Origin: Methylobacterium sp.
GTDB lineage: Bacteria; Pseudomonadota; Alphaproteobacteria; Rhizobiales; Beijerinckiaceae
Direction: 5' to 3'
NCBI GenBank assembly: GCA_021154065.1
Contig: JAJKJG010000215.1
Span: forward strand, 1-6,448
Length of the DNA stretch: 6,448 nucleotides
Part shown: positions 1-6,448 of the stretch, piece after piece
How positions within the stretch are numbered: position 1 is the stretch's first letter
How the letters are laid out: every line of letters starts with the position of its first letter
Notes under the pieces: model-generated
What the model was told of the DNA's origin: nothing
What the model saw: the letters and a program-made list of their open reading frames with translations, nothing else
Database searches by the model: none
Program-made: the position numbers and the translations under genes

Positions 1-96
1 CCGCACGGCGTCGTCATCGCCCCGCAGCGTGAGGATGAATGCGGCCCCGACGAGCGGAACGATGAGGAGGCCGGAGAGGATGCCGAGACCGAACAT
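1..96 (-). CDS. nuoM: NADH-quinone oxidoreductase subunit M, N-terminal fragment (3' part outside window)
   Basis: Only the first 32 codons are present. They read [20 protein letters not shown] and then ILTLRGDDDAVR. This is one hydrophobic segment (about residues 3 to 24) followed by a charged turn, which fits the first transmembrane helix of NuoM, an antiporter-like proton-pumping subunit of the membrane arm of complex I. The identification rests mostly on position directly after nuoL, where nuoM is expected, and on the PLVGA-type helix with a following LRGDD segment. The ATG shares its A with the last base of the nuoL stop codon (TGATG), so translation is probably coupled to nuoL. A GGAG lies about 10 nt upstream, inside the nuoL coding end. 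The catalytic lysines and glutamate of NuoM lie beyond the window and cannot be checked. Confidence 0.87.
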   Translation of the reverse strand, partial: MFGLGILSGLLIVPLVGAAFILTLRGDDDAVR

Positions 97-2135
97 CAGT
101 GCGCTGCTCCGCTGACCAAGTACCACGTGAAGAGAGCCGCGGCCCCGATCAGCATGACAAAGGCGTAGTGATAGACATAGCCGGTTTGGAGCCGAACGAC
201 GCCGCGCGTCACATCGATGACGCGGGCCGCGATGCCGTCAGGCCCGAGCCCGTCGATGATCCGCCCATCGCCGACCTTCCAGAGCAAGCGGCCGAGCCAC
301 ATGGCAGGGCGGACGAAGATGCGGTCGTACAGCTCGTCGAAGTACCACTTGTTCAGAAGGAAATCGTAGAGGAGCGGCTGCTGACGCGCGAGTTCCACGG
401 GCCTGCGCGTGTCGAGGATGTAGAACCACAGCGCCAGCAGGAAGCCGATCACCATCATGACGAACGGCGACCAGGAGACCCAAGCCGGGACGTGGTGGAT
501 CTCTTCGAGAATGTGGTTGTCCTTGGCCGTGAACAGCGCACCCTTCCAGAAGGCGTCGTAGTTGTGGCCAATGAAGGCTTCCTTGAACAGGAAACCCGTC
601 ACGATCGCTCCTAACGCGAGCACGCCGAGCGGGACCAGCATGGTCAACGGGCTTTCATGGGGCGTGTGGTCGCCGTGCGCGCCATGCTCGTGGTCCGCGT
701 GAGAGGCGGGCTCGATGTCGCGGCTGTGATCGTCATGCGCGACGCCCTCGTGATCGCTCGGGGCATGTGCCTCGGCGCCATGCGAACCCCAGCGCGCGCG
801 CCCCTCGAATGTGAGGAAAAAGAGCCGCCACGAGTAGAACGAGGTCATCCCGGCGGCGATGACGGTCGCCAGGAAAGCAAAAGCCGCCCCCGGACGATGC
901 GAAACGTAGGCCGCCTCGATGATCGCGTCCTTGGAATAGAAACCGGCAGTGAAGGGGAATCCCGTCAGGGCGAGCGTACCGACCGCCATCATGGCCGCCG
1001 TGAACGGGATATAGCGCCGAAGCGCCCCCATGTGGCGCATATCCTGCTCATGGTGCATCGCGTGGATGACGGAGCCAGCGCCGAGGAACAGCAACGCCTT
1101 AAAGAAGGCGTGGGTAAAAAGGTGGAAGATGCCGGCCGCGTAGGCGCCGACGCCGAGTCCGACGAACATGTAGCCGAGCTGCGAGCACGTCGAATAGGCG
1201 ATGACCCTCTTGATGTCGTTCTGCACGAGGCCGATGGTGGCGGCGAAGATCGCGGTGAACGCGCCGACCATGGTCACGACGGCGAGCGCCGTCGGGGCGG
1301 CTTCGAACAGAGGCGAGAGCCGCGCCACCATGAACACGCCGGCCGTGACCATCGTGGCGGCGTGGATTAGCGCCGAGACCGGGGTCGGCCCTTCCATGGC
1401 GTCCGGCAGCCACGTGTGCAGCGGAACCTGGGCGGACTTGCCCATCGCGCCCATGAACAGAAGGAGGCAGGCGAGCGTCAGCGCGTGCCAGTCATAGCCG
1501 AGGAAATGAAACGTGCTGTTCGCGAACTCGCCGACGCGGGGGAAAATGCCCTCGAACGCGACGCTGCCGAACAGCACGAACACCAGAAAGATGCCCAGCG
1601 CGAAACCGAAGTCGCCGACGCGGTTGACGATGAACGCCTTGATGGCGGCGGCATTGGCGGACGGTTTCTCGTACCAGAAGCCGATCAGCAGATAGGAGGC
1701 CAGGCCCACCCCTTCCCAGCCGAAGAAAAGCTGCAGAAAGTTGTTGGCCGTCACCAGCATCAGCATGGCGAAGGTGAACAGCGAGAGGTAGGCGAAGAAC
1801 CGCGGCCGGTGCGGATCCTCGTGCATGTAGCCCATCGAGTAGAGATGGACGAGCGCCGAGACGGTCGTCACGACGATCAGCATCACGGCGGTGAGCGTAT
1901 CGATGCGGAAGGCCCAATCGACCGCAAGCTCGCCCGAGGTCATCCAGTTCGCCACCTGAACGTGGGTCGCTCCCGCACCGAACCCGACCCGGATGAACGC
2001 GATCCAGGACAGCAGCATGGCGACGAACAGAAACGCGGTCGTGACGATCTCGCTGGCGCGCACGCCGATCCAACGGCCGAAGCATCCGGCGATGAGGAAG
2101 CCGATGAGCGGGAGGAAGACGATCGCGTGATACAT
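96..2135 (-). CDS. nuoL: NADH-quinone oxidoreductase subunit L (antiporter-like membrane subunit)
   Basis: This 679-residue polytopic protein is the distal proton-pumping subunit of complex I and carries the long lateral helix that runs along the membrane arm. Family blocks are complete. [15 protein letters not shown] (139-153) has the key TM5 glutamate E141. NRVGDFG (171-177) follows. [20 protein letters not shown] (233-252) has the TM7 lysine K233, and then come [13 protein letters not shown] and H258. [15 protein letters not shown] (338-352) has H338, H342 and K346. GFYSKD (398-403) has the TM12 lysine K402. Residues 585-650 form the amphipathic C-terminal section, and a last transmembrane helix lies at about 656-676. 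A loop at 452-494 is very rich in histidine (11 His in 43 residues); similar loops are, as I recall, common in alphaproteobacterial NuoL. The ATG lies 17 nt after the nuoK stop with GGAG 5 nt upstream. The TGA stop overlaps the nuoM start. Nothing suggests damage. Confidence 0.98.
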   Translation of the reverse strand: MYHAIVFLPLIGFLIAGCFGRWIGVRASEIVTTAFLFVAMLLSWIAFIRVGFGAGATHVQVANWMTSGELAVDWAFRIDTLTAVMLIVVTTVSALVHLYSMGYMHEDPHRPRFFAYLSLFTFAMLMLVTANNFLQLFFGWEGVGLASYLLIGFWYEKPSANAAAIKAFIVNRVGDFGFALGIFLVFVLFGSVAFEGIFPRVGEFANSTFHFLGYDWHALTLACLLLFMGAMGKSAQVPLHTWLPDAMEGPTPVSALIHAATMVTAGVFMVARLSPLFEAAPTALAVVTMVGAFTAIFAATIGLVQNDIKRVIAYSTCSQLGYMFVGLGVGAYAAGIFHLFTHAFFKALLFLGAGSVIHAMHHEQDMRHMGALRRYIPFTAAMMAVGTLALTGFPFTAGFYSKDAIIEAAYVSHRPGAAFAFLATVIAAGMTSFYSWRLFFLTFEGRARWGSHGAEAHAPSDHEGVAHDDHSRDIEPASHADHEHGAHGDHTPHESPLTMLVPLGVLALGAIVTGFLFKEAFIGHNYDAFWKGALFTAKDNHILEEIHHVPAWVSWSPFVMMVIGFLLALWFYILDTRRPVELARQQPLLYDFLLNKWYFDELYDRIFVRPAMWLGRLLWKVGDGRIIDGLGPDGIAARVIDVTRGVVRLQTGYVYHYAFVMLIGAAALFTWYLVSGAAH

Positions 2136-2152
2136 AACCGCTCCGGAAGGGT

Positions 2153-2458
2153 CTAGCCCTTCATCACATTGACGTCCTCAACCGCGATGGAGCCGCGGTT
2201 GCGGTAGAACACGACCAGAATCGCAAGCCCGATCGCGGCCTCCGCGGCCGCAACCGTCAGGACGATCAGAGCGAAGACCTGGCCGGTGATGTCGCCGAGG
2301 TGGGTCGAGAAGGCGATAAGGTTGAGGTTGACGGCAAGCAGGATCAACTCGACCGACATCAGGATGACGATCACGTTCTTGCGGTTGAGGAAGATGCCGA
2401 ACACGCCGAGCGTGAACAGCACAGCGGCGACGGTGAGATAGTGGCTCAGCCCGATCAT
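2153..2458 (-). CDS. nuoK: NADH-quinone oxidoreductase subunit K
   Basis: This is a 101-residue membrane subunit with three transmembrane helices (about residues 5-24, 29-50 and 60-84), the usual length for the family. It starts [15 protein letters not shown]. It keeps both intramembrane glutamates needed for proton transfer: E37 in [14 protein letters not shown] and E73 in [13 protein letters not shown], matching E36 and E72 of the E. coli protein. The basic and aromatic turn FYRNRG follows helix 3. The frame stays open far upstream inside nuoJ, but that extension is a frame-shifted shadow of nuoJ. The chosen ATG lies 14 nt after the nuoJ stop and has AGGGG 6 nt upstream. The product pairs with NuoJ, linking the quinone-site module (NuoH) to the antiporter-like subunits. 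Stop codon is TAG. Confidence 0.97.
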   Translation of the reverse strand: MIGLSHYLTVAAVLFTLGVFGIFLNRKNVIVILMSVELILLAVNLNLIAFSTHLGDITGQVFALIVLTVAAAEAAIGLAILVVFYRNRGSIAVEDVNVMKG

Positions 2459-2472
2459 GCGCGTCCCCTGCC

Positions 2473-3087
2473 CTACACGCCTTCCCGGAACGGGACTTTG
2501 CGCACCTCGACGGCGGTCTCCTGGGTGCGCCGGACCTGCTTGGAGATGTCCTGTCGTCTGATGCCGAGCCGCTCGCGCAGAGTCAGGACGATGGCGCCGA
2601 TCATGGCGACAAGCAGGATGAGGCCAGCCGCCTGGAAAAAATAGAAATACTGCGTGTAGAGGACGCGCCCGATCGCCTCGGTGTTGGTCAGGGGTTCGCC
2701 GACCGTCACGGCGGCGGTGGGCGCGTGAATGAACGACGGGTCGATCGCCCACGTGCCGACCACCAGCAGCAGTTCGATCAGGAAGATGACCCCGATGAGC
2801 GCGCCGATGGGCAGATACTGCAGGAATCCCTCGCGCAACTCGGCGAAGTCCACGTCCAGCATCATGACGACGAACAGGAACAGCACCGCCACCGCGCCGA
2901 CATAGACGACGACCAGGATCATCGCCAGGAACTCGGCCCCCATCATGAGGAACAGCCCCGCGGCGTTGACGAAGGTCATGATGAGGAAGAGCACGGAATG
3001 GACTGGGTTGCGGGCAGCGATGACCATGAACGCCGACGCAATGGCCACGGCGGAGAAGAGGTAAAAAAAGGCGGCGGCGCCTGTCAT
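2473..3087 (-). CDS. nuoJ: NADH-quinone oxidoreductase subunit J
   Basis: This is a 204-residue membrane subunit, a normal length for alphaproteobacteria, with five predicted helices (about 5-24, 30-48, 53-77, 92-112 and 150-170). It contains [13 protein letters not shown] (24-36) and the [20 protein letters not shown] block (61-80), whose Y62 lies in the helix 3 region known for its pi-bulge and coupling role. The tail after 170 is basic and polar. The start at 3087 was chosen because it opens directly onto the first helix and has GGAGGT 11 nt upstream. The same frame is open for 42 more codons to an ATG at 3213 that overlaps the nuoI stop as TGATG. That extension is Arg-rich and polar, unlike any NuoJ N-terminus I know, so I treat it as leader rather than coding. 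Together with NuoK it forms the link between NuoH and the pumping subunits. Stop codon is TAG. Confidence 0.96.
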   Translation of the reverse strand: MTGAAAFFYLFSAVAIASAFMVIAARNPVHSVLFLIMTFVNAAGLFLMMGAEFLAMILVVVYVGAVAVLFLFVVMMLDVDFAELREGFLQYLPIGALIGVIFLIELLLVVGTWAIDPSFIHAPTAAVTVGEPLTNTEAIGRVLYTQYFYFFQAAGLILLVAMIGAIVLTLRERLGIRRQDISKQVRRTQETAVEVRKVPFREGV

Positions 3088-3098
3088 CGTCCGATCGA

Positions 3099-3104
3099 AC
3101 CTCC
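3099..3104 (-). promoter_or_regulatory. Shine-Dalgarno sequence of nuoJ
   Basis: GGAGGT on the minus strand is a full-strength match to the anti-Shine-Dalgarno end of 16S rRNA. It lies 11 nt before the ATG at 3087, slightly long but workable. It decides in favour of the shorter NuoJ start over the in-frame ATG at 3213. Confidence 0.55.
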
Positions 3105-3153
3105 CAAGCCGTTCCCGGCCCTCTGCATCCCTGAGCGAAGGGCGGACATTCAG

Positions 3154-3181
3154 TCTATAGTTCCGACGACGGGTCGCACAA
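3154..3181 (-). promoter_or_regulatory. Possible internal promoter upstream of nuoJ
   Basis: In the only sizeable gap of the operon the minus strand reads TTGTGC, a 16-nt spacer, then TATAGA, which sits inside ACTATAGAC, an AT-rich patch in GC-rich DNA. The -10 box matches TATAAT at 4 of 6 positions and the -35 box matches TTGACA at only 3 of 6. A start about 60 nt before the nuoJ ATG would follow. This is a weak match and could be chance; it would give separate expression of the membrane-arm genes. Confidence 0.2.
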
Positions 3182-3189
3182 CTGCCCTG

Positions 3190-3209
3190 CCTCTCCGCAA
3201 CGAGAGAGG
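3190..3209 (-). other. Small inverted repeat just after the nuoI stop
   Basis: On the minus strand CCTCTC and GAGAGG can pair as a 6-bp stem around an 8-nt loop, starting 3 nt after the nuoI stop codon. No run of T follows, so it is not a normal intrinsic terminator, and the downstream nuo genes argue against termination here. It may stabilise the nuoI end of the message or shape access to the ATG at 3213. A stem this short may also be chance. Confidence 0.3.
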
Positions 3210-3212
3210 ACA

Positions 3213-3701
3213 TCAACGATACGGCGCGTCAATCGCGATATTGCGCGCGAGTTCGCGCTCCCAGCGCGCGCCGTTGTCGAGGAGCTTCTGCTTGTCGTAG
3301 AGAAGCTCCTCCCGCGTCTCGACCGAGAACTCGTAGTTCGGCCCCTGCACGATGGCGTCCACCGGGCAGGCCTCCTGGCAGAAGCCGCAGTAGATGCACT
3401 TCACCATGTCGATATCGTAGCGCGTCGTGCGCCGGGTGCCGTCGTTGCGCCGCGGCCCCGCTTCGATGGTGATGGCCTGCGCCGGGCAGATCGCCTCGCA
3501 CAGCTTGCAGGCGATGCACCGCTCCTCCCCATTCGGGTAGCGGCGCAGCGCATGTTCGCCGCGCAAGCGCGGCGAGCGGTAGTTGCTCTCGAACGGGTAG
3601 TTGATGGTCGCTTTCGGCTTGAAGAAGTAGCGCAGCGCCAGAATCGTGGCGGACACGAACTCCTTCAGAAAAATGGTCTTGGCGACTTGATCGAGCTTCA
3701 T
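3213..3701 (-). CDS. nuoI: NADH-quinone oxidoreductase subunit I (two 4Fe-4S clusters)
   Basis: This 162-residue iron-sulfur protein of the connecting arm carries clusters N6a and N6b, which pass electrons from NuoG to cluster N2 in NuoB. Both ferredoxin motifs are complete: [12 protein letters not shown] with C62, C65, C68 and C72, and [12 protein letters not shown] with C102, C105, C108 and C112. Each would contribute its last cysteine to the other cluster in the usual crossed pattern. The N-terminal 30 residues form the amphipathic membrane-surface helix, ending [13 protein letters not shown], and are followed by the [16 protein letters not shown] stretch typical of the family. The C-terminal segment with EELLYDK is also typical. 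The ATG lies 36 nt after the nuoH stop and has GGAGA 9 nt upstream. A nearby upstream ATG at 3717 is in another frame. The TGA stop overlaps an ATG (TGATG) in the nuoJ frame. Confidence 0.98.
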   Translation of the reverse strand: MKLDQVAKTIFLKEFVSATILALRYFFKPKATINYPFESNYRSPRLRGEHALRRYPNGEERCIACKLCEAICPAQAITIEAGPRRNDGTRRTTRYDIDMVKCIYCGFCQEACPVDAIVQGPNYEFSVETREELLYDKQKLLDNGARWERELARNIAIDAPYR

Positions 3702-3737
3702 CGCGCCCGGTCTCCATGAGGGTTGCGCGGCGAACCG

Positions 3738-4760
3738 CTACGAGACGGGCGCAAGCCCGGTCAGCTTCAGCACGAAGGCGACGATCACGACCGCCGCCAG
3801 CGACATCGGCAGAAACACCTTCCAGCCGAGCCGCATCAGCTGGTCGTAGCGGTAGCGCGGCACGATGGCCTTGGCCATCGCGATAATGAAGAACAGGAAG
3901 CTCGCCTTGAGGACGAACCAGATGACGCCCGGCACCCAGGTGAACGGCGGCAGTGGAATGGGCGACAGCCATCCGCCCAGAAAGAGGATCGCGCCGATCG
4001 CGCACATGGTCATGATGGCCACGTACTCGCCCAGCATGAACAGGAGATAGGGCGTCGAGGAGTACTCGACCATATAGCCGGCCACCAACTCCGACTCGGC
4101 CTCCGGCAAATCGAACGGCGGGCGGTTCGTCTCCGCCATCGCCGAGATGATGAACAGGATGAACATCGGGAACAGCCACAGCCAATACCAGCCGAGCATC
4201 CCGAGAGCGGTGTCCTGCGCCTGGACGATTTTGGTCAGGTTCAGCGATCCGGCGCACAGGAGCACGGTGATGATGATGAACCCGATCGAAACCTCATAGG
4301 ACACCATCTGCGCGGCCGAGCGCAGCGCCGCGAGGAAGGGGTATTTCGAGTTCGAGGCCCAGCCACCGATGATGATGCCGTACACGCCGAGCGACGAGAT
4401 CGCGGAGATGTAGAGCACGCCGACGTTGATGTCGGCGATGCCCCAGCCCTCGCTCAACGGTATCACCGCCCAGGACGCCAGCGCCAGGGTCGCCATCACG
4501 AGCGGCGCGAGCAAAAAGATGCCCTTATTGGCGCTCGCTGGGATCACAGGCTCTTTCAGCACGAACTTGAGGAGGTCCGCGAAGGATTGCAGCAGCCCCC
4601 ATGGCCCGACGACGTTCGGACCGCGGCGCAACTGCACCGCGGCCCAGATCTTGCGGTCGGCATAGAGCGCGTAGGCGATGAAGATCAGGAGCGCCACAAG
4701 CATCAGCACGCTCTTGCCGGCGATGATCGCGACCGTGAGAAGCGCCTCTCCGAAGGTCAT
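3738..4760 (-). CDS. nuoH: NADH-quinone oxidoreductase subunit H
   Basis: This 340-residue membrane protein has about eight transmembrane helices. NuoH anchors the peripheral arm and forms part of the quinone-binding chamber and its E-channel. Family blocks are all present: [20 protein letters not shown] (34-53), LLKFVLKEP (63-71), [20 protein letters not shown] (135-154) followed by YE with E156, and the acidic loop [20 protein letters not shown] (209-228), whose glutamates line the quinone-to-channel path. [18 protein letters not shown] (297-314) is the conserved C-terminal loop. The frame is open well upstream into nuoG, but the start at 4760 matches the family N-terminus ([10 protein letters not shown]), lies 5 nt after the nuoG stop and has GGAG 8 nt upstream within the last codons of nuoG. 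Stop codon is TAG. No missing key residue was seen. Confidence 0.98.
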   Translation of the reverse strand: MTFGEALLTVAIIAGKSVLMLVALLIFIAYALYADRKIWAAVQLRRGPNVVGPWGLLQSFADLLKFVLKEPVIPASANKGIFLLAPLVMATLALASWAVIPLSEGWGIADINVGVLYISAISSLGVYGIIIGGWASNSKYPFLAALRSAAQMVSYEVSIGFIIITVLLCAGSLNLTKIVQAQDTALGMLGWYWLWLFPMFILFIISAMAETNRPPFDLPEAESELVAGYMVEYSSTPYLLFMLGEYVAIMTMCAIGAILFLGGWLSPIPLPPFTWVPGVIWFVLKASFLFFIIAMAKAIVPRYRYDQLMRLGWKVFLPMSLAAVVIVAFVLKLTGLAPVS

Positions 4761-4765
4761 GGCAG

Positions 4766-6448
4766 TCACTCCGCCGCTTCGAGCGCCCGGCCGCGGGCGA
4801 TAGATGAGCACTCCGCCATGACGCCCGAAGCGCGTGCGATCGGGTTCGTCAGGTAGAAATCGAGGATCGGACTCGCGAACGGCTCCCGGCCGGGCGTGCC
4901 GCCTAAACCCGCGAGCGTCTGCATGGTTCCGGCCACATCGTTTGGAGCGATCTCGTCGAGCGCCGCGAAATGCGGGTAAGCCGCGTAGAGCTTCTGGCGC
5001 AGCCCGAGGAGGGAGTCGAAGGGGAGCCTGCGGCCCAGCACGTCGGAGAGCGCCCGCAGGATCGCCCAATCCTCGCGGGCGTCGCCCGGCGGAAACGAGG
5101 CGCGATTGGCGAGTTGAACCCGGCCTTCCGTGTTGACGGACGTACCGCCGTTTTCCGTGTAGGTCGCGCCCGGCAGGATTACGTCGGCGCGGTGCGCGCC
5201 GCGGTCGCCATGCGTGCCCTGGTAAATCACGAAGGGGCCGGGCGCGATGTCGATTTCGTCAGCCCCGAGGTTCAAGATGACGTCGAGCGCCCCCGCCTGC
5301 GCCATGGCGCGGGCGTCGAGCCCGCCTTCCTCCGGAACGAAGCCAAGATCGAGCGCCCCGACCCGCGCCGCCGCCGTGTGCAGCACGCTAAAACCGTTCC
5401 ACCCCTCCGCAACGGACCCGAGAGCCTGCGCCGCAAGGGCCAGGATGGCGAGGCCGTCGGGGCGGGCCAAAGCGCCTTGACCGACGATCACGAGCGGGCG
5501 CTGCGCGCCGGTCAGTTTATCCCTAAAGCTGTGCCGTCCGCCGATGACGTCGGCGAGCGTTTCGGGGCCAGCGCCAAGGTACTCGTAATCGTAGGTGAGA
5601 TCGGCCCGCTCGCCGACCACGCCGATCGGCAGCGGCGCGATGCGCCAGCGCTTGCGGATGCGAACGTTGACGAGCGACGCTTCGATGCGCGGGTTCGATC
5701 CAACGATCAGGATCGCGTCGGCGCTTTCGATACCGGCAATGGTCGAATTGAACAGATAAGACGCGCGGCCGTGCGCGGGATGCAGCGTCGTGCCGTCCTG
5801 GCGGCAATCGAGGTTCGGCACCCCAAGGCTCTGCATCAGCAGCTTGAGCGCAAAGATTTCTTCGACGGCCGCAAGGTCGCCGACGAGCGCGCCCACGCGC
5901 TTCGGGTCCGCGTTCCGCATCCGGCCGGCGATAATGCCGAACGCCTCCTGCCACGTCGCTGGGCGGAGCCGGCCGCCTTCGCGGACGAAAGGACGATCGA
6001 GGCGCTGGAGCCGCAGTCCGTCAACCACCTGGCGCGTCTTGTCGGAGATCCACTCCTCGTTGATCGCCTCGTTGATGCGCGGCTCGATGCGCATCACTTC
6101 GCGCCCGCGCGAGTCGACGCGGATGGCCGAGCCGACCGCATCCATCACGTCCACCGATTCGGTCTTGGTCAGCTCCCAGGGCCGCATGTTGTAGTTCTGC
6201 GGCTTGTGGACGAGCGCTCCCACCGGGCACAGGTCGGCCACGTTTCCCTGGAGTTCCGACCGCATCGCCTGTTCGAGGTAGGTCGTGATCTCCATGTCCT
6301 CGCCGCGGCCGATCGCGCCAAGGTCCGGCACGCCCGCCACCTCGGTGACGAAGCGGATGCACCGCGTCATCGAGGTCTTAATGACCGGACCCATATATTT
6401 GTCGTCGATCGCCCGCTTGTTCTCCTCGAAGCGGGAGAAGCTGCGGCC
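4766..6448 (-). CDS. nuoG: NADH-quinone oxidoreductase subunit G, 5' truncated by window; N4 cluster motif disrupted
   Basis: This is the C-terminal 560 residues of the largest peripheral-arm subunit (about 690 residues in related bacteria). The 2Fe-2S N1b and 4Fe-4S N5 regions lie beyond the right edge. The reading frame runs unbroken from the edge ([20 protein letters not shown]); the ATG at 6394 is internal, not a start. Family blocks include [95 protein letters not shown] and [14 protein letters not shown], then the typical alphaproteobacterial end [15 protein letters not shown]. The molybdopterin-oxidoreductase-like domain spans most of the rest, and N7 cysteines are absent, as I recall is usual in this class. 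Oddly, the N4 motif, normally MTRCIxCTRCxRF, reads MTRCIRF, so two of the four N4 cysteines are missing. Only four cysteines remain in the visible part: TRC, LCPVG, LDCRQ and AECSS. The gene is otherwise intact and ends with TGA 5 nt before nuoH. Confidence 0.96.
   Translation of the reverse strand, partial: GRSFSRFEENKRAIDDKYMGPVIKTSMTRCIRFVTEVAGVPDLGAIGRGEDMEITTYLEQAMRSELQGNVADLCPVGALVHKPQNYNMRPWELTKTESVDVMDAVGSAIRVDSRGREVMRIEPRINEAINEEWISDKTRQVVDGLRLQRLDRPFVREGGRLRPATWQEAFGIIAGRMRNADPKRVGALVGDLAAVEEIFALKLLMQSLGVPNLDCRQDGTTLHPAHGRASYLFNSTIAGIESADAILIVGSNPRIEASLVNVRIRKRWRIAPLPIGVVGERADLTYDYEYLGAGPETLADVIGGRHSFRDKLTGAQRPLVIVGQGALARPDGLAILALAAQALGSVAEGWNGFSVLHTAAARVGALDLGFVPEEGGLDARAMAQAGALDVILNLGADEIDIAPGPFVIYQGTHGDRGAHRADVILPGATYTENGGTSVNTEGRVQLANRASFPPGDAREDWAILRALSDVLGRRLPFDSLLGLRQKLYAAYPHFAALDEIAPNDVAGTMQTLAGLGGTPGREPFASPILDFYLTNPIARASGVMAECSSIARGRALEAAE
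6350..6361 (-). other. Apparent 18-nt in-frame deletion in the N4 cluster motif of nuoG
   Basis: The codons here read TGC ATC CGC TTC (C-I-R-F). In other NuoG proteins the segment is C-I-x-C-T-R-C-x-R-F, so six residues (I-x-C-T-R-C or an equivalent register) are absent. From this TGC to the TGC of LCPVGAL (6227-6229) is 44 residues. That equals the usual distance from the third cysteine of the CxxCxxC motif (182 to 226 in the human subunit), whereas the first cysteine normally lies 50 before it. The two halves of the normal motif both encode TRC-(I/V), so the loss fits slippage or repeat collapse between near-identical short repeats. The comparison is from memory of the family. Confidence 0.8.

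Noticed and set aside
1416..2156. Plus-strand open frame of 246 codons opposite nuoL (also others at 99-614, 657-1370 and 2725-3300)
   Set aside because: Same type of charged, repetitive antisense translation. The minus strand carries an unmistakable NuoL over this stretch.
2459..2752. Upstream extension of the nuoK frame inside nuoJ
   Set aside because: It overlaps conserved nuoJ codons in another frame and is Arg/His-rich. NuoK homologues begin at the ATG at 2458.
3190..3209. Rho-independent terminator after nuoI
   Set aside because: The stem is only 6 bp and no T-run follows. The operon continues directly with nuoJ.
3723..4856. Long plus-strand open frame of 377 codons opposite nuoH and the nuoG end
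   Set aside because: It lies opposite well-conserved genes. The translation is low-complexity, rich in His, Arg, Asp, Glu and Gln, with no recognisable domain. This is the usual antisense shadow of GC-rich membrane-protein genes.
4761..5069. Upstream extension of the nuoH frame into nuoG
   Set aside because: It overlaps the conserved end of NuoG. The family N-terminus and ribosome site point to the ATG at 4760.
6392..6394. ATG at 6394 as the nuoG start
   Set aside because: The frame is open to the window edge and upstream codons match NuoG ([11 protein letters not shown]), so this methionine is internal.
1..6448. A novel gene system hidden in the operon (extra genes, mobile element, CRISPR array, RNA gene)
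   Set aside because: Nearly every base is used by the seven nuo genes, and the largest gap is 125 nt. I saw no tandem or spaced repeats, transposase, tRNA or similar features.

Overview
The window is a continuous piece of a bacterial complex I (NDH-1, proton-pumping NADH:ubiquinone oxidoreductase) operon. All genes lie on the minus strand and read from right to left: nuoG (5' end cut by the window edge), nuoH, nuoI, nuoJ, nuoK, nuoL and the first 32 codons of nuoM. The DNA is clearly GC-rich. The protein sequences look alphaproteobacterial, most likely Hyphomicrobiales. The main signs are the NuoG segments [20 protein letters not shown] and [16 protein letters not shown] C-terminal blocks, the absence of N7 cluster cysteines, the NuoH stretch [20 protein letters not shown], and the order G-H-I-J-K-L-M without inserted genes. 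That placement is from memory of the families, not from a search.

Layout from the transcript's 5' end: nuoG (6448 to 4766) carries part of the peripheral-arm electron wire. nuoH (4760 to 3738) is the membrane subunit at the quinone site. nuoI (3701 to 3213) holds the N6a and N6b 4Fe-4S clusters. A 125-nt gap follows, the only sizeable gap in the window. Then come nuoJ (3087 to 2473), nuoK (2458 to 2153), nuoL (2135 to 96) and nuoM (from 96 leftwards), which form the membrane arm. The other junctions are 5, 36, 14 and 17 nt gaps and one TGATG overlap (nuoL/nuoM), as expected for a single translationally coupled transcript. There is no gene-free stretch over 300 nt, and no RNA gene, mobile element or CRISPR array was seen.

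Electrons from NADH pass through the Fe-S clusters of NuoE/F/G/I/B to quinone at the NuoB/D/H junction. The energy released drives proton transfer through NuoH/J/K/L/M/N. NuoH, I, J, K and L all keep their diagnostic residues.

The one real anomaly is in NuoG. The normally invariant CxxCxxC segment that gives three of the four ligands of cluster N4 is reduced to a single cysteine (MTRC-IRF) by what looks like an in-frame loss of 18 nt between two short repeats. Everything else in the gene and operon looks intact. This is therefore either a very recent lesion, a collapsed repeat in the sequence record, or a strange complex I without a normal N4. No previously undescribed system was found; apart from this point it is a standard nuo operon.
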